Of a stretch of DNA of 64,000 bases, positions 52,665 to 61,996 are shown in pieces; position 1 is the stretch's first letter; each line of letters opens with the position of its first letter. This DNA is from Luteibacter rhizovicinus DSM 16549 (GTDB lineage: Bacteria; Pseudomonadota; Gammaproteobacteria; Xanthomonadales; Rhodanobacteraceae). The stretch spans positions 3,624,001 to 3,688,000 of the forward strand of contig NZ_CP017480.1 in the NCBI RefSeq assembly GCF_001887595.1, in the 5' to 3' direction. The notes beneath the pieces are model-generated. The model saw only the letters and a program-made list of their open reading frames with translations. It was not told where the DNA came from and ran no database searches. A program made the position numbers and the translations under genes.

Positions 52665-53450
52665 TCAACGCATCCAGGACGGCTGGGTCTTGTCGAGAAA
52701 GGCGGTGAGGCCTTCTTGACCCTCGGTGGACACGCGAAGGCGGGCGATCAGGGCGGCATTGGTCGCATCGACCGCCTGCATGGCCTCGACGTCCATCCCA
52801 CCCATGCCGAGCGCCAGCTGCTTGGCCTCGTGCTGGGCGATCGGGCCGCCCTTGCCCAGCAGGCCGACGACGCGATCGACGGCGGCATCGAGTTCTACGG
52901 CCGGCACCGTCTCGTGGACCAGACCCATCGCCAGGGCCGCGGCACTGCCGAAGATCTCGCCGGTGATGAACAGGCGACGTGCCTGGCGCAGGCCGATGGC
53001 GGCGATGACATACGGCGAGATCACCGCCGGTACCAGGCCGAGCTTCACCTCGGACAGGGCGAACTTCGCCCCCTCGCTGGCGACGGCGATGTCGCAGCAG
53101 GCCACCAGACCCACGCCGCCGCCGAAGGCCGCGCCATTGACCCGGGCCACGGTCGGCTTGGAAAGAAACTGCAGGCGGCGCATCAGGGTGGCCAGCCGCA
53201 GCGAATCCGCGCGGTTGTCCGCCTCGCTGGCGCTGGCCATGCCGCGCATCCAGTTGAGGTCGGCGCCCGCCGAGAAGCTCGCCCCCGCGCCGGTCAGGAC
53301 CACGGCGAGAATGCCGTCATCGGCTTCGATCCCATCCAGCGCGGCGGTCAGGTCGGCAATCAGGCCGTCGTCGAAGGCGTTGTGGACTTCGGGGCGGTTC
53401 ATGACCAGGCGGGCGAGGGAACCCTCGCGGATCAGTTCGACGGCGGACAT
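52665..53450 (-). CDS. Enoyl-CoA hydratase/isomerase family protein
   Basis: A 261-aa crotonase-fold enzyme. Oxyanion-hole motifs are SFSAGADLNWMRGM and NGAAFGGGVGLVACCDIAV; the N-terminal RPEVHNAFDDGLIADL is typical of methylglutaconyl-CoA hydratases of leucine degradation (LiuC-like). Cytoplasmic. No other leucine-degradation gene is present in the window, so the substrate is inferred only from similarity. Confidence 0.88.
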   Translation of the reverse strand: MSAVELIREGSLARLVMNRPEVHNAFDDGLIADLTAALDGIEADDGILAVVLTGAGASFSAGADLNWMRGMASASEADNRADSLRLATLMRRLQFLSKPTVARVNGAAFGGGVGLVACCDIAVASEGAKFALSEVKLGLVPAVISPYVIAAIGLRQARRLFITGEIFGSAAALAMGLVHETVPAVELDAAVDRVVGLLGKGGPIAQHEAKQLALGMGGMDVEAMQAVDATNAALIARLRVSTEGQEGLTAFLDKTQPSWMR

Positions 53451-53558
53451 CGGTCTCTCCGGAATGCGTAGGCGGCGATCATACGGTGTGCCATGTCGTT
53501 GCTGTCAGGTTGCTATCGGCGATTTCTTGCTTCATGTGCAGGCCATAACCTAAAGGCA

Positions 53559-53580
53559 TATAATGCGAACAGTTCTTATT
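53559..53580 (+). promoter_or_regulatory. Fur box overlapping the feoAB promoter
   Basis: AATGCGAACAGTTCTTATT (53562-53580) matches the 19-bp palindromic Fur consensus at 15 positions and overlaps a TATAAT -10 (53559-53564). It lies 12 bp before the feoA GTG, fitting iron repression. Confidence 0.72.
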
Positions 53581-53592
53581 TGAGTAAGCCCA

Positions 53593-53838
53593 GTGCGCCT
53601 CTCAGACGCGCCGAAAGGTGCACATGCCGTGGTCCAGACCGTAACCGATGCCCATCCCGCCGATCCGATCGCCCAACGCCTGCGCGATCTCGGCTTCGTT
53701 TCGGGTGAACCGGTACGCCTGGTGGCCCGTGGCCCGCTCGGCGGCGATCCTCTCCTGATCCAGATCGGCTCGACGCGGTTCGCCCTGCGCAAGACCGAAG
53801 CGGCGCGGGTCGACGTGTCCGTGGACGGCGTCGCATGA
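53593..53838 (+). CDS. feoA: Ferrous iron transport protein FeoA
   Basis: A small cytosolic SH3-like protein (81 aa) with the motif LRDLGFVSGEPVRLVARGPLGG and a final strand region RFALRKTEAARVDV. It supports FeoB GTPase-driven Fe(II) uptake. GTG start at 53593; the stop overlaps the feoB start (ATGA). First gene of the feoAB operon. Confidence 0.93.
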   Translation: MRLSDAPKGAHAVVQTVTDAHPADPIAQRLRDLGFVSGEPVRLVARGPLGGDPLLIQIGSTRFALRKTEAARVDVSVDGVA

Positions 53839-55682
53839 GCGCCACGTCGATGCGCATCGCCCTGGTCGGCAATCCGAACTGCGGCAAGACCGCGCTGTTC
53901 AACCAGCTTACCGGCGGTCGTCAGAAGGTCGCCAACTACGCCGGCGTCACGGTCGAGCGCAAGGAGGGTCGCTTTACGGCCCCGTCCGGGCGCACGTTGC
54001 AGGTGCTCGACCTGCCGGGTGCCTACAGTTTCGATGCGACCAGCCCCGACGAAGCGATCACGCGCGATGTCTGCCACGGTCGCTATCCGGGTGAAGCCGC
54101 GCCCGACCTGATCGTCTGTGTCGCGGACGCGACCAATCTCCGCCTGCACCTGCGCTTCGTGCTCGAAGTCCGTCGCCTGGGCCGCCCCGTCGTGCTGGCC
54201 CTGAACATGATGGATGCCGCGCGCCGTCGCGGCATGGTCATCGATGTCGAGGCCCTGTCCCGCCGGCTCGGCGTGCCCGTGGTCGAGACCATCGCGATCA
54301 AGCGCGGAGGTGCGCAGGCGCTGATCGAACGCATCGATGCCTCCATTCCGGAGATCGTGCCCGCCGCCGTCGACAGCGCCAGCATCGAGCAACTGCACGC
54401 CGAAGTGCGCTCGATCCTGGCCGAGACGGTGACCCTGCCGCGGGATACCTCGGCCATCGACGACGCCATCGATCGCTGGGCACTGCATCCGGTGTTCGGC
54501 CTGCTGATCCTCGCCACCTTGATGTTCTTCATCTTCCAGGCGGTGTTCTCCTGGGCGCAGCCGGTGATGGACGGCATCCAGGCCGGGATCACCGGTCTCG
54601 GTGCCTGGGTCACGGGATTCCTGCCCGGCGACAGTGCGCTGCACAGCCTGCTCAACGATGGCGTCTTCGCCGGCCTCGGCGCGGTGCTGGTGTTCCTGCC
54701 GCAGATCCTGATCCTGTTCCTCTTCATCCTGGTGCTCGAGGAGTCAGGCTACCTGCCTCGTGCCGCCTTCCTGCTCGACAAGATGATGTTCCGCGTCGGC
54801 CTGACGGGCAGGGCGTTCATTCCGCTGCTGTCGAGCTTCGCCTGTGCCATTCCCGGCATCATGGCCACGCGCAGCATCCAGGATCCACGCGATCGCCTGA
54901 CCACGATCCTCGTCGCGCCGCTGATGACTTGCTCGGCGCGGTTGCCGGTGTACACGCTGCTGATCGCAGCCTTCATCCCGGATCGTGCGGTGTGGGGCGT
55001 GTTCAACCTGCAGGGCGTGGTGCTGTTCACCCTGTACTTCGCCGGCATCTTCAGCGCGCTCGGCGTCGCCTTCGTGATGAAGCGCCTGCGCAAGGACAAG
55101 AGCGAGCACGCGTTGATCATGGAGCTGCCGTCGTACCGCCTGCCGAACGTGCGCGACATCGCGCTGGGCCTGTGGGAACGCGCGATGATCTTCCTCAAGC
55201 GCGTCGGCGGCATCATCCTCGCGCTCACCGTGCTGTTGTGGTTCCTCTCCACCTTCCCCGGCGCACCGGCGGGTGCGACGCAGCCGGCGATCGATTACAG
55301 CATCGCCGGTCGCCTGGGGCGACTGCTGGAATACGTGTTCGCGCCGATCGGCTTCAACTGGCAGATCTGCGTCGCCCTGGTGCCGGGCCTCGCCGCACGC
55401 GAGGTGGCGGTGGCTGCGCTCGGTACGGTCTATGCCATGTCGGGCAGCGACGATGCCGTCGCCTCACAGCTCGGTCCGCTGATCTCGCACCAGTGGTCGC
55501 TGGCCACCGCGCTGTCGCTGCTCGCGTGGTACGTATTCGCGCCGCAGTGCATGTCGACGCTGGCGGTGATCCGCCGCGAAACCAATTCCTGGCGTAACGT
55601 CGCGATCGCGGCCGGCTATCTGTTCGGCCTGGCCTATCTCGCCTCGCTCGCCACGTACCAGATTGCGAGGGCGCTCTCATGA
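53835..55682 (+). CDS. feoB: Ferrous iron transporter FeoB
   Basis: A 615-aa inner-membrane Fe(II) transporter. N-terminal G domain: G1 VGNPNCGKTALFNQLTG, G3 DLPGAYSF, G4 NMMD; Gate motifs SSFACAIPGIMATR and the mirrored LVPGLAAREVAV flank the membrane core. It is shorter than the roughly 770-aa E. coli protein, with a compact GDI and C-terminal part, as in many gammaproteobacteria. It overlaps the next small gene by 4 bp. Confidence 0.96.
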   Translation: MSATSMRIALVGNPNCGKTALFNQLTGGRQKVANYAGVTVERKEGRFTAPSGRTLQVLDLPGAYSFDATSPDEAITRDVCHGRYPGEAAPDLIVCVADATNLRLHLRFVLEVRRLGRPVVLALNMMDAARRRGMVIDVEALSRRLGVPVVETIAIKRGGAQALIERIDASIPEIVPAAVDSASIEQLHAEVRSILAETVTLPRDTSAIDDAIDRWALHPVFGLLILATLMFFIFQAVFSWAQPVMDGIQAGITGLGAWVTGFLPGDSALHSLLNDGVFAGLGAVLVFLPQILILFLFILVLEESGYLPRAAFLLDKMMFRVGLTGRAFIPLLSSFACAIPGIMATRSIQDPRDRLTTILVAPLMTCSARLPVYTLLIAAFIPDRAVWGVFNLQGVVLFTLYFAGIFSALGVAFVMKRLRKDKSEHALIMELPSYRLPNVRDIALGLWERAMIFLKRVGGIILALTVLLWFLSTFPGAPAGATQPAIDYSIAGRLGRLLEYVFAPIGFNWQICVALVPGLAAREVAVAALGTVYAMSGSDDAVASQLGPLISHQWSLATALSLLAWYVFAPQCMSTLAVIRRETNSWRNVAIAAGYLFGLAYLASLATYQIARALS

Positions 55683-55972
55683 GCACGTTCGATATCGTCC
55701 AGGGCGTGATCATCGCGCTCGTCGTGATCGCCGCCGCGTACGTGGCTTTCCGCAAACTGCTGCCGAAGACGTCCACCCGCGTGATGGCGCGGGTGTCGGC
55801 CAGCCTCAATCATGAAGGTCGGTCAGCCGTGGTGCGTTCGCTTGGCCGGCGCGTGCAGCCTGCTGCTGCGACCGGGAGCTGCGGCGACGGCTGCGGCTCC
55901 TGCGGGAGCTGCGGGCCGACGCCGCCCGTGAAGACCGAGGCGCAGCCGCTGCATTTCAAGCCTCGCGGCTGA
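55679..55972 (+). CDS. FeoB-associated Cys-rich membrane protein
   Basis: A 97-aa protein with one N-terminal membrane helix (about 6-26) and a Cys-rich segment GSCGDGCGSCGSCGP. The start overlaps the feoB stop (ATGA). Short Cys-rich proteins of this type replace FeoC in many genomes. The cysteines could bind iron or an Fe-S cluster. The function is inferred from position and composition. Confidence 0.82.
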   Translation: MSTFDIVQGVIIALVVIAAAYVAFRKLLPKTSTRVMARVSASLNHEGRSAVVRSLGRRVQPAAATGSCGDGCGSCGSCGPTPPVKTEAQPLHFKPRG

Positions 55973-56005
55973 TTGGACTGATCTCTGTAGGACCCGGCCG
56001 GTCCT

Positions 56006-56117
56006 TGTGGGAGCCGATTTATCGGCGATGGCTGTTACAGCGTCGCCGCTCCGTTGGCTTTTCGCCGATGAATCGGCTCCCACATGTTGCGAGATCGCCG
56101 ATGAATCGGCTCCTACC
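56006..56117. repeat. REP cluster, three units
   Basis: Direct unit 56006-56028, inverted units 56062-56084 and 56095-56117. Spacer 56029-56061 is an inverted class A spacer. Confidence 0.88.
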
Positions 56118-57576
56118 TGTTCTCATCGGGTGCGGAGCGCTTGCGTTTCGACCGTAGCGTCCACCAGCTTACCGAGAGGTTCACCGCAAACCAGGCGCCG
56201 ATCAGCGCTAGCGGCCAGGCGATCACGGCCGGCCACAGGATGGCGACGACGGTCAGCACGATCGCCGTGAGTGCACCGGCGAGCAACGGGCCGGTTTCCG
56301 TATCGCCAAGCACGCGATGTTCGGTCAGGGCCGCGCCGACGGTGTTGGCCAGGCGCAGCGCGCCGGCTGCCGCGCGACTGGAGCTGCCGCCGGTGTGTCG
56401 TGGCCGCGGAGGGCGTGGCGCGCGGCTGCGCATCCGCTCGTTGCCGGAGCGACGACGACGCCCGCGCAAGAGGATTTCCGTGGCGTTTTCGAGGTCGGCC
56501 TCGTATTGCGCCTCGAGCTTCCCGGCGAAGCCGTTGTCCTCGATTGCTACGTCGATCTCGCGATTGCTCAGCCAGCTGGCGATGTTGAGATTGGACGAAC
56601 CGACGCGGGCCCAGCGGCCGTCGGCCACGGCCGTCTTCGCGTGCAGCATCGAACCGTTCCATTCGAACACGCGGATACCGGCCTTCAGCAGCGGGCGATA
56701 GCCCGAGCGCGACATGCCGGCGACCATCGGGATATCGCTGCTGCCCGGGACAAGGAGGCGCACGTCCACGCCATCGCGCGCGGCCGCGGCCAGCGCTTGC
56801 ACATAGGGTGCGACGCCGACGAAATAGGCATCGGTGAGCCACAAGGTCTTTGTCGCCATGGCGGCGACCATCTGGTCCAGTCGGTACATGCCGGCCGTGC
56901 TGGGCTGTGTGGCGATCAGGCGCAGCGACACGCTGCCGGCATCCCTGGCCTCGGCGGTCGGTCGCACGCGTTCGTCGTCGGGTAGCGGCTCACCCACCTG
57001 TTGCCAGCTGTCGGCGAAAGCATGTTCGATTTCCGCCACGGCCGGGCCGCGGATCACGACGCCGGTGTCACGCCATGGCGGCACGTCCCGCCCCGGGTCG
57101 CCCAGCCACTTCTCGCTCAGGCAGACGCCGGAGAGAAAGCCCACCTCACCGTCGACGACGAGTACCTTGCGGTGATCGCGGCTGACCCAGCCGAAGGAGC
57201 TGCCAAGGCGCGGCGGGTTGTAGATCCGCACCTGACCGCCCGCGGCGCGGAGGTCGTTCCAGAACGAGGCGCGTGACTGGCCGAGGCAGCCGACCCAGTC
57301 GCCGATGACGGCGACGAAGACGCCGGCCCGGGCCCGCTCGATCAGGGCCGCACGGAAGGCCTGGCCGATGCTGTCGTCACGGATGATGTAGTTCTCGAGG
57401 AACACATGGCGCTTCGCGGCCGCGATCGCGGCCAGCCACGCGTCGAAATGAGCACGCGCGTCGATCAGCAGTTCGACCGCGTTGCCGCCGATCAGTGGCG
57501 CGCCGGCGCTTCGGCTCAGCGCCTGCTCGGCGAACAGGCGGTTGGAAAATCCGGTGCTGCGGTGACGTACGTTCAT
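56113..57576 (-). CDS. Phospholipase D / cardiolipin synthase-like protein
   Basis: A 487-aa protein with two HKD catalytic motifs: SRDHRKVLVVDGEVGFLSG and MLHAKTAVADGRWARVGSSN. PLD-family enzymes in this size class include cardiolipin synthase B, which makes cardiolipin from phosphatidylglycerol. A basic linker (RRRRSGNER) leads to a C-terminal membrane segment (about 435-475) not seen in ClsB. Start ATG 57576; the stop overlaps the REP cluster end. No adjacent lipid gene. Confidence 0.85.
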   Translation of the reverse strand: MNVRHRSTGFSNRLFAEQALSRSAGAPLIGGNAVELLIDARAHFDAWLAAIAAAKRHVFLENYIIRDDSIGQAFRAALIERARAGVFVAVIGDWVGCLGQSRASFWNDLRAAGGQVRIYNPPRLGSSFGWVSRDHRKVLVVDGEVGFLSGVCLSEKWLGDPGRDVPPWRDTGVVIRGPAVAEIEHAFADSWQQVGEPLPDDERVRPTAEARDAGSVSLRLIATQPSTAGMYRLDQMVAAMATKTLWLTDAYFVGVAPYVQALAAAARDGVDVRLLVPGSSDIPMVAGMSRSGYRPLLKAGIRVFEWNGSMLHAKTAVADGRWARVGSSNLNIASWLSNREIDVAIEDNGFAGKLEAQYEADLENATEILLRGRRRRSGNERMRSRAPRPPRPRHTGGSSSRAAAGALRLANTVGAALTEHRVLGDTETGPLLAGALTAIVLTVVAILWPAVIAWPLALIGAWFAVNLSVSWWTLRSKRKRSAPDENR

Positions 57577-57602
57577 GGGGGGCGAGTGTATCGGCATCTG
57601 GC

Positions 57603-59537
57603 ATGATCGCCCGCATGGCATCGATTCCGTGTGACAACGACACTGCCGCCGCCGTCGAGGCGATCATCGCGCACGCCGGCGGGCACCCCCGTATCGCGGC
57701 GCCGCTCGGCCTGGGCAAGCCCCACGGCTTGCTCAATGCGCTCTACCGCGCGGTGCAGGGGCGGGACGATCGTTCGTTGACGATCTTCACGGCGCTTTCG
57801 TTGACGCGGCCGTCTCCGGGCAAGGGTCTGGCGGCGCGTTTCGCGGCTCCCTTCATCGAGCGTCATTTCGGCCCGGCTTACGAAGACCTGGAATACGCGC
57901 TGGTCCAGGCGCGCGACGCGCTGCCATCGAACGTGCACGTCCATGAGTTCTATATGCAGTCCGGTGCGTTGCTGGATTCGTCGGCCGCCCAGCGCGACTA
58001 CATCAGCCAGAACTACACGCATGTCGCCCGAGATCTGGTGGCCCGCCAGATCAATGTGTTGGTCCAGCTGGTGGCCGTGCGCGACGGCCGGATCAGCCTT
58101 TCGTCCAATCCTGACCTGAGCTTCGACTTCCTGGATAACGTGGCGCGGGCCGGTATGCCCAAGCCGCTGTGTGTCGCGGTAGCACATCCGGACATGCCCT
58201 ATGTGAGTGGCCACGCCGAAGCGCCGGAGGACATGTTCGACCGGTTGGTGATGCCGCCGGTGTCGCCGCCGCTCTTCGCCCTGCCACGCTCGCCGATCGA
58301 GCCGGCCGAGTTCGCGCTGGGGATGCACGCCAGCGCGTTGGTCGTGGACGAAGGGACGCTGCAGATCGGTATCGGCGCGCTGTCGGATGCCTTGGTTCGC
58401 GCGATCTTGCTGCGCCATGAGCAGAACGCGTCGTGGCACGAGGGTTTGACCGCGCTGGACGAAACCGGTGCGACGCGCCGCTACCTGGCCGCCTGGGGCG
58501 GCGGCGACACCTTCCTGCGCGGGCTGTACGGGGCCAGCGAGATGGTCATGGATGGCTTCATGCACCTGCAGCGCGCGGGCATCCTGCGCCGACGCGCTTA
58601 CGACGACATCGCCGTCGAGCGGCGCGCCGCGGCGGGCGAGGAGGTGGGGACCACCGGCGGCCATTACCTTCGTGGCGCCTTCCTGCTCGGTTCGCGTGAG
58701 CTGTACGCCTGGATGCACCGCTCGGAGATCGACGATCCGGATGCGATCGACATGTGCCGTGTGTCCAACGTCAACCATCTCTACGGGGATCACCAGCCGC
58801 TGGCCGCCTTGCAGCGACGAGGGGCGCGCTTCTTCAACACCTGCATGATGGCGACGCTGTTCGGTGCCGCTGTCTCGGACGGCCTCGACGACGGGCGCGT
58901 CGTGAGCGGCGTGGGCGGTCAGTACAACTTCGTGGCGATGGCGCACGAGATTGCCGGCGGGCGGTCGATCCTGCTGTTACGGGCGACGCGCGGCAAGGGC
59001 GCCCGCGCGGTGTCGAATATCCGCTTCGGCTATGGGCATACGACCATTCCTCGACATCTGCGCGATGTCTTCGTCACCGAGTACGGGGTGGCCGACCTGC
59101 GCGGCCTGTCCGATGAGGCTTGCGTGGAAGCGATGCTCTCGATCGCGGATGCGCGGTTCGTCGATGGGCTGGCGGCGGAGGCGAAGAAGGCCGGCAAGCT
59201 GCGGGCGGATTTCCGTGTGCCGGAGGGCTGGCGTTCGCATACGCCCGAAGGGCTGGCGAGGGCGCTCGAGCCGATGCGTCGGCGTGGCCTGCTGGCGCCG
59301 TTCCCGTTCGGGTCCGACTTTACCGAGGTGGAGCAGCAGTTGCTGCCGGCGCTGAGCTGGCTGCGGGATGCGGGGAAGGGCGCCCTGGTGCGGGCGGCCC
59401 TTGCCCCGGGTCGGGCGGTGGCCGGCGAGGCGGAAGCGCTGGAGCGGATGGGGCTGACCAGGCCCGCCTCGTGGCGGGAAAGGTTGGAGCGGCGGCTCGT
59501 GCAGGCCGCCCTGCGCCGCCCTCCCGGACTCGGGTAG
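57603..59537 (+). CDS. Acetyl-CoA hydrolase/transferase-like protein
   Basis: A 644-aa protein of the acetyl-CoA hydrolase/CoA-transferase superfamily. The N-terminal domain contains LTRPSPGKGLAARF and a Ser/Asn-rich region; the C-terminal domain contains VVSGVGGQYNFVAMAHE and the conserved TEYGVADLRGLSDE, which normally carries the catalytic Glu. It is longer than typical enzymes (about 500 aa). Start at ATG 57603 or 57615; neither has a strong ribosome site. The substrate is unclear; CoA transfer between short acyl acids is likely. Confidence 0.82.
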   Translation: MIARMASIPCDNDTAAAVEAIIAHAGGHPRIAAPLGLGKPHGLLNALYRAVQGRDDRSLTIFTALSLTRPSPGKGLAARFAAPFIERHFGPAYEDLEYALVQARDALPSNVHVHEFYMQSGALLDSSAAQRDYISQNYTHVARDLVARQINVLVQLVAVRDGRISLSSNPDLSFDFLDNVARAGMPKPLCVAVAHPDMPYVSGHAEAPEDMFDRLVMPPVSPPLFALPRSPIEPAEFALGMHASALVVDEGTLQIGIGALSDALVRAILLRHEQNASWHEGLTALDETGATRRYLAAWGGGDTFLRGLYGASEMVMDGFMHLQRAGILRRRAYDDIAVERRAAAGEEVGTTGGHYLRGAFLLGSRELYAWMHRSEIDDPDAIDMCRVSNVNHLYGDHQPLAALQRRGARFFNTCMMATLFGAAVSDGLDDGRVVSGVGGQYNFVAMAHEIAGGRSILLLRATRGKGARAVSNIRFGYGHTTIPRHLRDVFVTEYGVADLRGLSDEACVEAMLSIADARFVDGLAAEAKKAGKLRADFRVPEGWRSHTPEGLARALEPMRRRGLLAPFPFGSDFTEVEQQLLPALSWLRDAGKGALVRAALAPGRAVAGEAEALERMGLTRPASWRERLERRLVQAALRRPPGLG

Positions 59538-59548
59538 GAGCCGATTTT

Positions 59549-59778
59549 TGTGGGAGCCGATTTATCGGCGATCCCGCGGCAGCGGGCCAGTTTCCCGCGA
59601 GCACCCATTCGCCGATGAATCGGCTCCCACAGGGGCCAGTTTCCCGCGAGCACCCATTCGCCGATGAATCGGCTCCCACAGGGGCCAGTTTCCCGCGAGC
59701 GCCCGTTCGCCGATGAATCGGCTCCCACAGGGGCCAGTTTCCCGCGAGCACCCATTCGCCGATGAATCGGCTCCTACC
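59549..59778. repeat. REP-derived 49-bp tandem array
   Basis: A direct REP (59549-59571) is followed by a 37-bp class B spacer and an inverted REP. The unit (spacer tail plus inverted REP) then repeats exactly every 49 bp, with copies starting at 59585, 59634, 59683 and 59732. Inverted REPs are at 59609, 59658, 59707 and 59756. A truncated REP begins at 59534. Confidence 0.92.
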
Positions 59779-59837
59779 AAAATCGGCTGCCGCGCTAGTC
59801 TGCGGGCGGTCATGGCAATGCGCTAAAATGCGCGGCT

Positions 59838-61097
59838 ATGACCGAAGACCTCCATAGCCGCCCGCGTCCCGCGGAAGCCGCGTCCCGCCGCCCCAGCACG
59901 GGTGTGATCGTCGACCGTGTCCAGGTGGGTGGCAGTGCGCCCATCGTCGTCCAGTCCATGACGAATACGGACACCGAGGACCCCGTCTCGACCGCCAAGC
60001 AGGTCGCCGAGCTGGCCCGCGCGGGGTCGGAGATGGTCCGCATCACGGTGAACACCCCGGCCGCCGCCGCGGCCGTGCCGCGCATCCGCGAACGCCTGGA
60101 CATGATGGGCGTCTCGGTGCCGCTGATCGGCGACTTCCACTACAACGGCCACCAGCTGCTGGAAGGCGAGCCGGCCTGCGCCGAGGCACTGGCGAAGTAC
60201 CGGATCAATCCGGGCAATGTCGGGTTCGGCAAGAAGAAGGACGCCCAGTTCGCCTCGATCATCGAGATGGCGATCCGCTACGACAAGCCGGTGCGCATCG
60301 GTGCGAACTGGGGCTCGCTGGACCAGAGCATGGTCGCTTCCCTGATGGACGAGAATGCGACCCGCGCCAATCCGTGGGATGCCGGCCACGTGGCACGCGA
60401 GGCCCTGATCCGTTCGGCGCTGGATTCGGCGGCGCGCGCGGAAGACCTCGGCCTTGCACGCAACCGCATCATTCTCTCCTGCAAGGTCTCCGGCGTGCAG
60501 GAGCTGATTGCCGTGTATCGCGATCTCGCCCGCCGCGCCGACTACGCGCTGCACCTCGGGCTGACCGAAGCCGGCATGGGTTCCAAGGGCATCACGGCCT
60601 CCAGCGCGGCGCTGGGCGTGCTGCTCCAGGAAGGCATCGGCGACACCATCCGCATCTCGCTGACGCCGGAGCCGGGCCAGTCGCGCACGGCCGAAGTCAT
60701 CGTGGCGCAGGAGTTGCTGCAGACCATGGGCCTGCGTGCCTTTACGCCACTCGTCACCGCGTGTCCGGGTTGTGGTCGTACCACCAGCGAGTTCTTCCAG
60801 GAACTGGCCAAGACCGTGCAGGAGCATGTGCGTGAGCAGATGCCGGTGTGGCGGGTGAAGTACGACGGTGTGGAAAACCTCACCCTCGCGGTGATGGGCT
60901 GCATCGTCAACGGCCCGGGTGAATCCAAGCACGCGAACATCGGCATTTCGTTGCCCGGCAACGGCGAGGCACCGTCCGCACCGGTGTTCATCGACGGTGA
61001 AAAAGCGATGACCCTGCGCGGCGATAACATCGCCGACGAGTTCGTCGGCATTCTCGATAACTACGTCGAAACGCACTACGCCGCGCGCGGCGACTGA
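59838..61097 (+). CDS. ispG: 4-hydroxy-3-methylbut-2-en-1-yl diphosphate synthase IspG
   Basis: MEP-pathway 4Fe-4S enzyme, 419 aa. It has the TIM-barrel segment [22 protein letters not shown] (quoted in part: [12 protein letters not shown]), cluster ligands in [14 protein letters not shown] and [17 protein letters not shown], and the family's IGDFHYNG and RINPGNVGF motifs. It makes HMBPP for isoprenoid synthesis. The start lies 60 bp beyond the REP array. Confidence 0.97.
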   Translation: MTEDLHSRPRPAEAASRRPSTGVIVDRVQVGGSAPIVVQSMTNTDTEDPVSTAKQVAELARAGSEMVRITVNTPAAAAAVPRIRERLDMMGVSVPLIGDFHYNGHQLLEGEPACAEALAKYRINPGNVGFGKKKDAQFASIIEMAIRYDKPVRIGANWGSLDQSMVASLMDENATRANPWDAGHVAREALIRSALDSAARAEDLGLARNRIILSCKVSGVQELIAVYRDLARRADYALHLGLTEAGMGSKGITASSAALGVLLQEGIGDTIRISLTPEPGQSRTAEVIVAQELLQTMGLRAFTPLVTACPGCGRTTSEFFQELAKTVQEHVREQMPVWRVKYDGVENLTLAVMGCIVNGPGESKHANIGISLPGNGEAPSAPVFIDGEKAMTLRGDNIADEFVGILDNYVETHYAARGD

Positions 61098-61114
61098 GCC
61101 ATCACGCCTTGAAT

Positions 61115-61151
61115 GCGGGGCCGTCCGGCATCATTACCGGCGGTTCCCCGC
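61115..61151 (+). other. Strong inverted repeat before the aldo/keto reductase gene
   Basis: GCGGGGCCG(T)CCGG pairs with CCGG(C)GGTTCCCCGC around a 7-nt loop. It ends immediately before the CAGGAGA ribosome site of the next gene, 17 bp after the ispG stop. There is no T-run. Confidence 0.5.
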
Positions 61152-61164
61152 AGGAGACAAAGGC

Positions 61165-61995
61165 ATGACTTCTTCCGTTCCGGTCCTCGACCTCAACGAT
61201 GGCAACAAGGCTCCGCAGCTCGGCTTCGGTGTTTTCCAGATTCCCGACGGCGAAACCGCCGATGCCGTCGCCAGTGCGTTGGCCGCAGGCTATCGCTCGC
61301 TGGATACCGCGGCGATCTACAAGAACGAAGCGGGCGTGCGCCAGGGTATCGAGCGCTCCGGCGTCGCACGTGGCGATATCTTTCTCACGACCAAGCTGTG
61401 GAATGCCGAGCAGGGCTTCGACAGCACGCTGAAGGCCTTCGACGCCAGCCTGGCAAAGCTGGGCACCGACTACGTCGACATGTACCTGATCCACTGGCCG
61501 ACGCCCAAGCGCGATCTCTACATCGATACCTGGAAGGCGTTCATTCGTCTGCGCGACGAAGGCCGTATCCGCTCGATCGGCGTGTCCAATTTCCAGCCGG
61601 CGCATCTCGAGCGCCTGGTGAAGGAAACCGGTGTGGTGCCGGTGGTCAACCAGATCGAACTGCACCCGGACTTCGCCCAGAATGATGTCGTCGCGGCGAA
61701 CACCAAGCTGAAGATCATCACCGAATCGTGGAGCCCGCTCGGCCAGGGCGGCGATCTGCTGAAGAACGAAGCGCTTATTGCGATCGGCAAGAAGCACGGA
61801 AAGACGCCGGCCCAGGTGGTCATTCGCTGGCATGTGCAACTCGGGCACATGGTGATCCCGAAGTCGGTCACGCCCGAACGCATCAAGGCCAACATCGACG
61901 TGTTCGATTTCGAGCTGTCGGCGGACGAGATGAAGGCGATCGATGCGCTGGATGCGGGCAACCGCATGGGCCCGCATCCGGATCAGCTGAACTGA
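61165..61995 (+). CDS. Aldo/keto reductase
   Basis: A 276-aa NADPH-dependent carbonyl reductase. The catalytic tetrad is visible as DTAAIYKNEAGV (Asp, Tyr), TTKLW (Lys) and LIHWP (His); the cofactor-binding IPKSVTPERIKAN segment is intact. It resembles 2,5-diketo-D-gluconate reductases (DkgA-like), but substrates of this family overlap widely. GGAGA ribosome site. Confidence 0.93.
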   Translation: MTSSVPVLDLNDGNKAPQLGFGVFQIPDGETADAVASALAAGYRSLDTAAIYKNEAGVRQGIERSGVARGDIFLTTKLWNAEQGFDSTLKAFDASLAKLGTDYVDMYLIHWPTPKRDLYIDTWKAFIRLRDEGRIRSIGVSNFQPAHLERLVKETGVVPVVNQIELHPDFAQNDVVAANTKLKIITESWSPLGQGGDLLKNEALIAIGKKHGKTPAQVVIRWHVQLGHMVIPKSVTPERIKANIDVFDFELSADEMKAIDALDAGNRMGPHPDQLN

Positions 61996-61996
61996 C

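Noticed and set aside
59585-59780. CRISPR-like regular repeats
   Set aside because: The repeats are directly tandem 49-bp units made of REP plus conserved spacer; there are no unique spacers and no cas genes.
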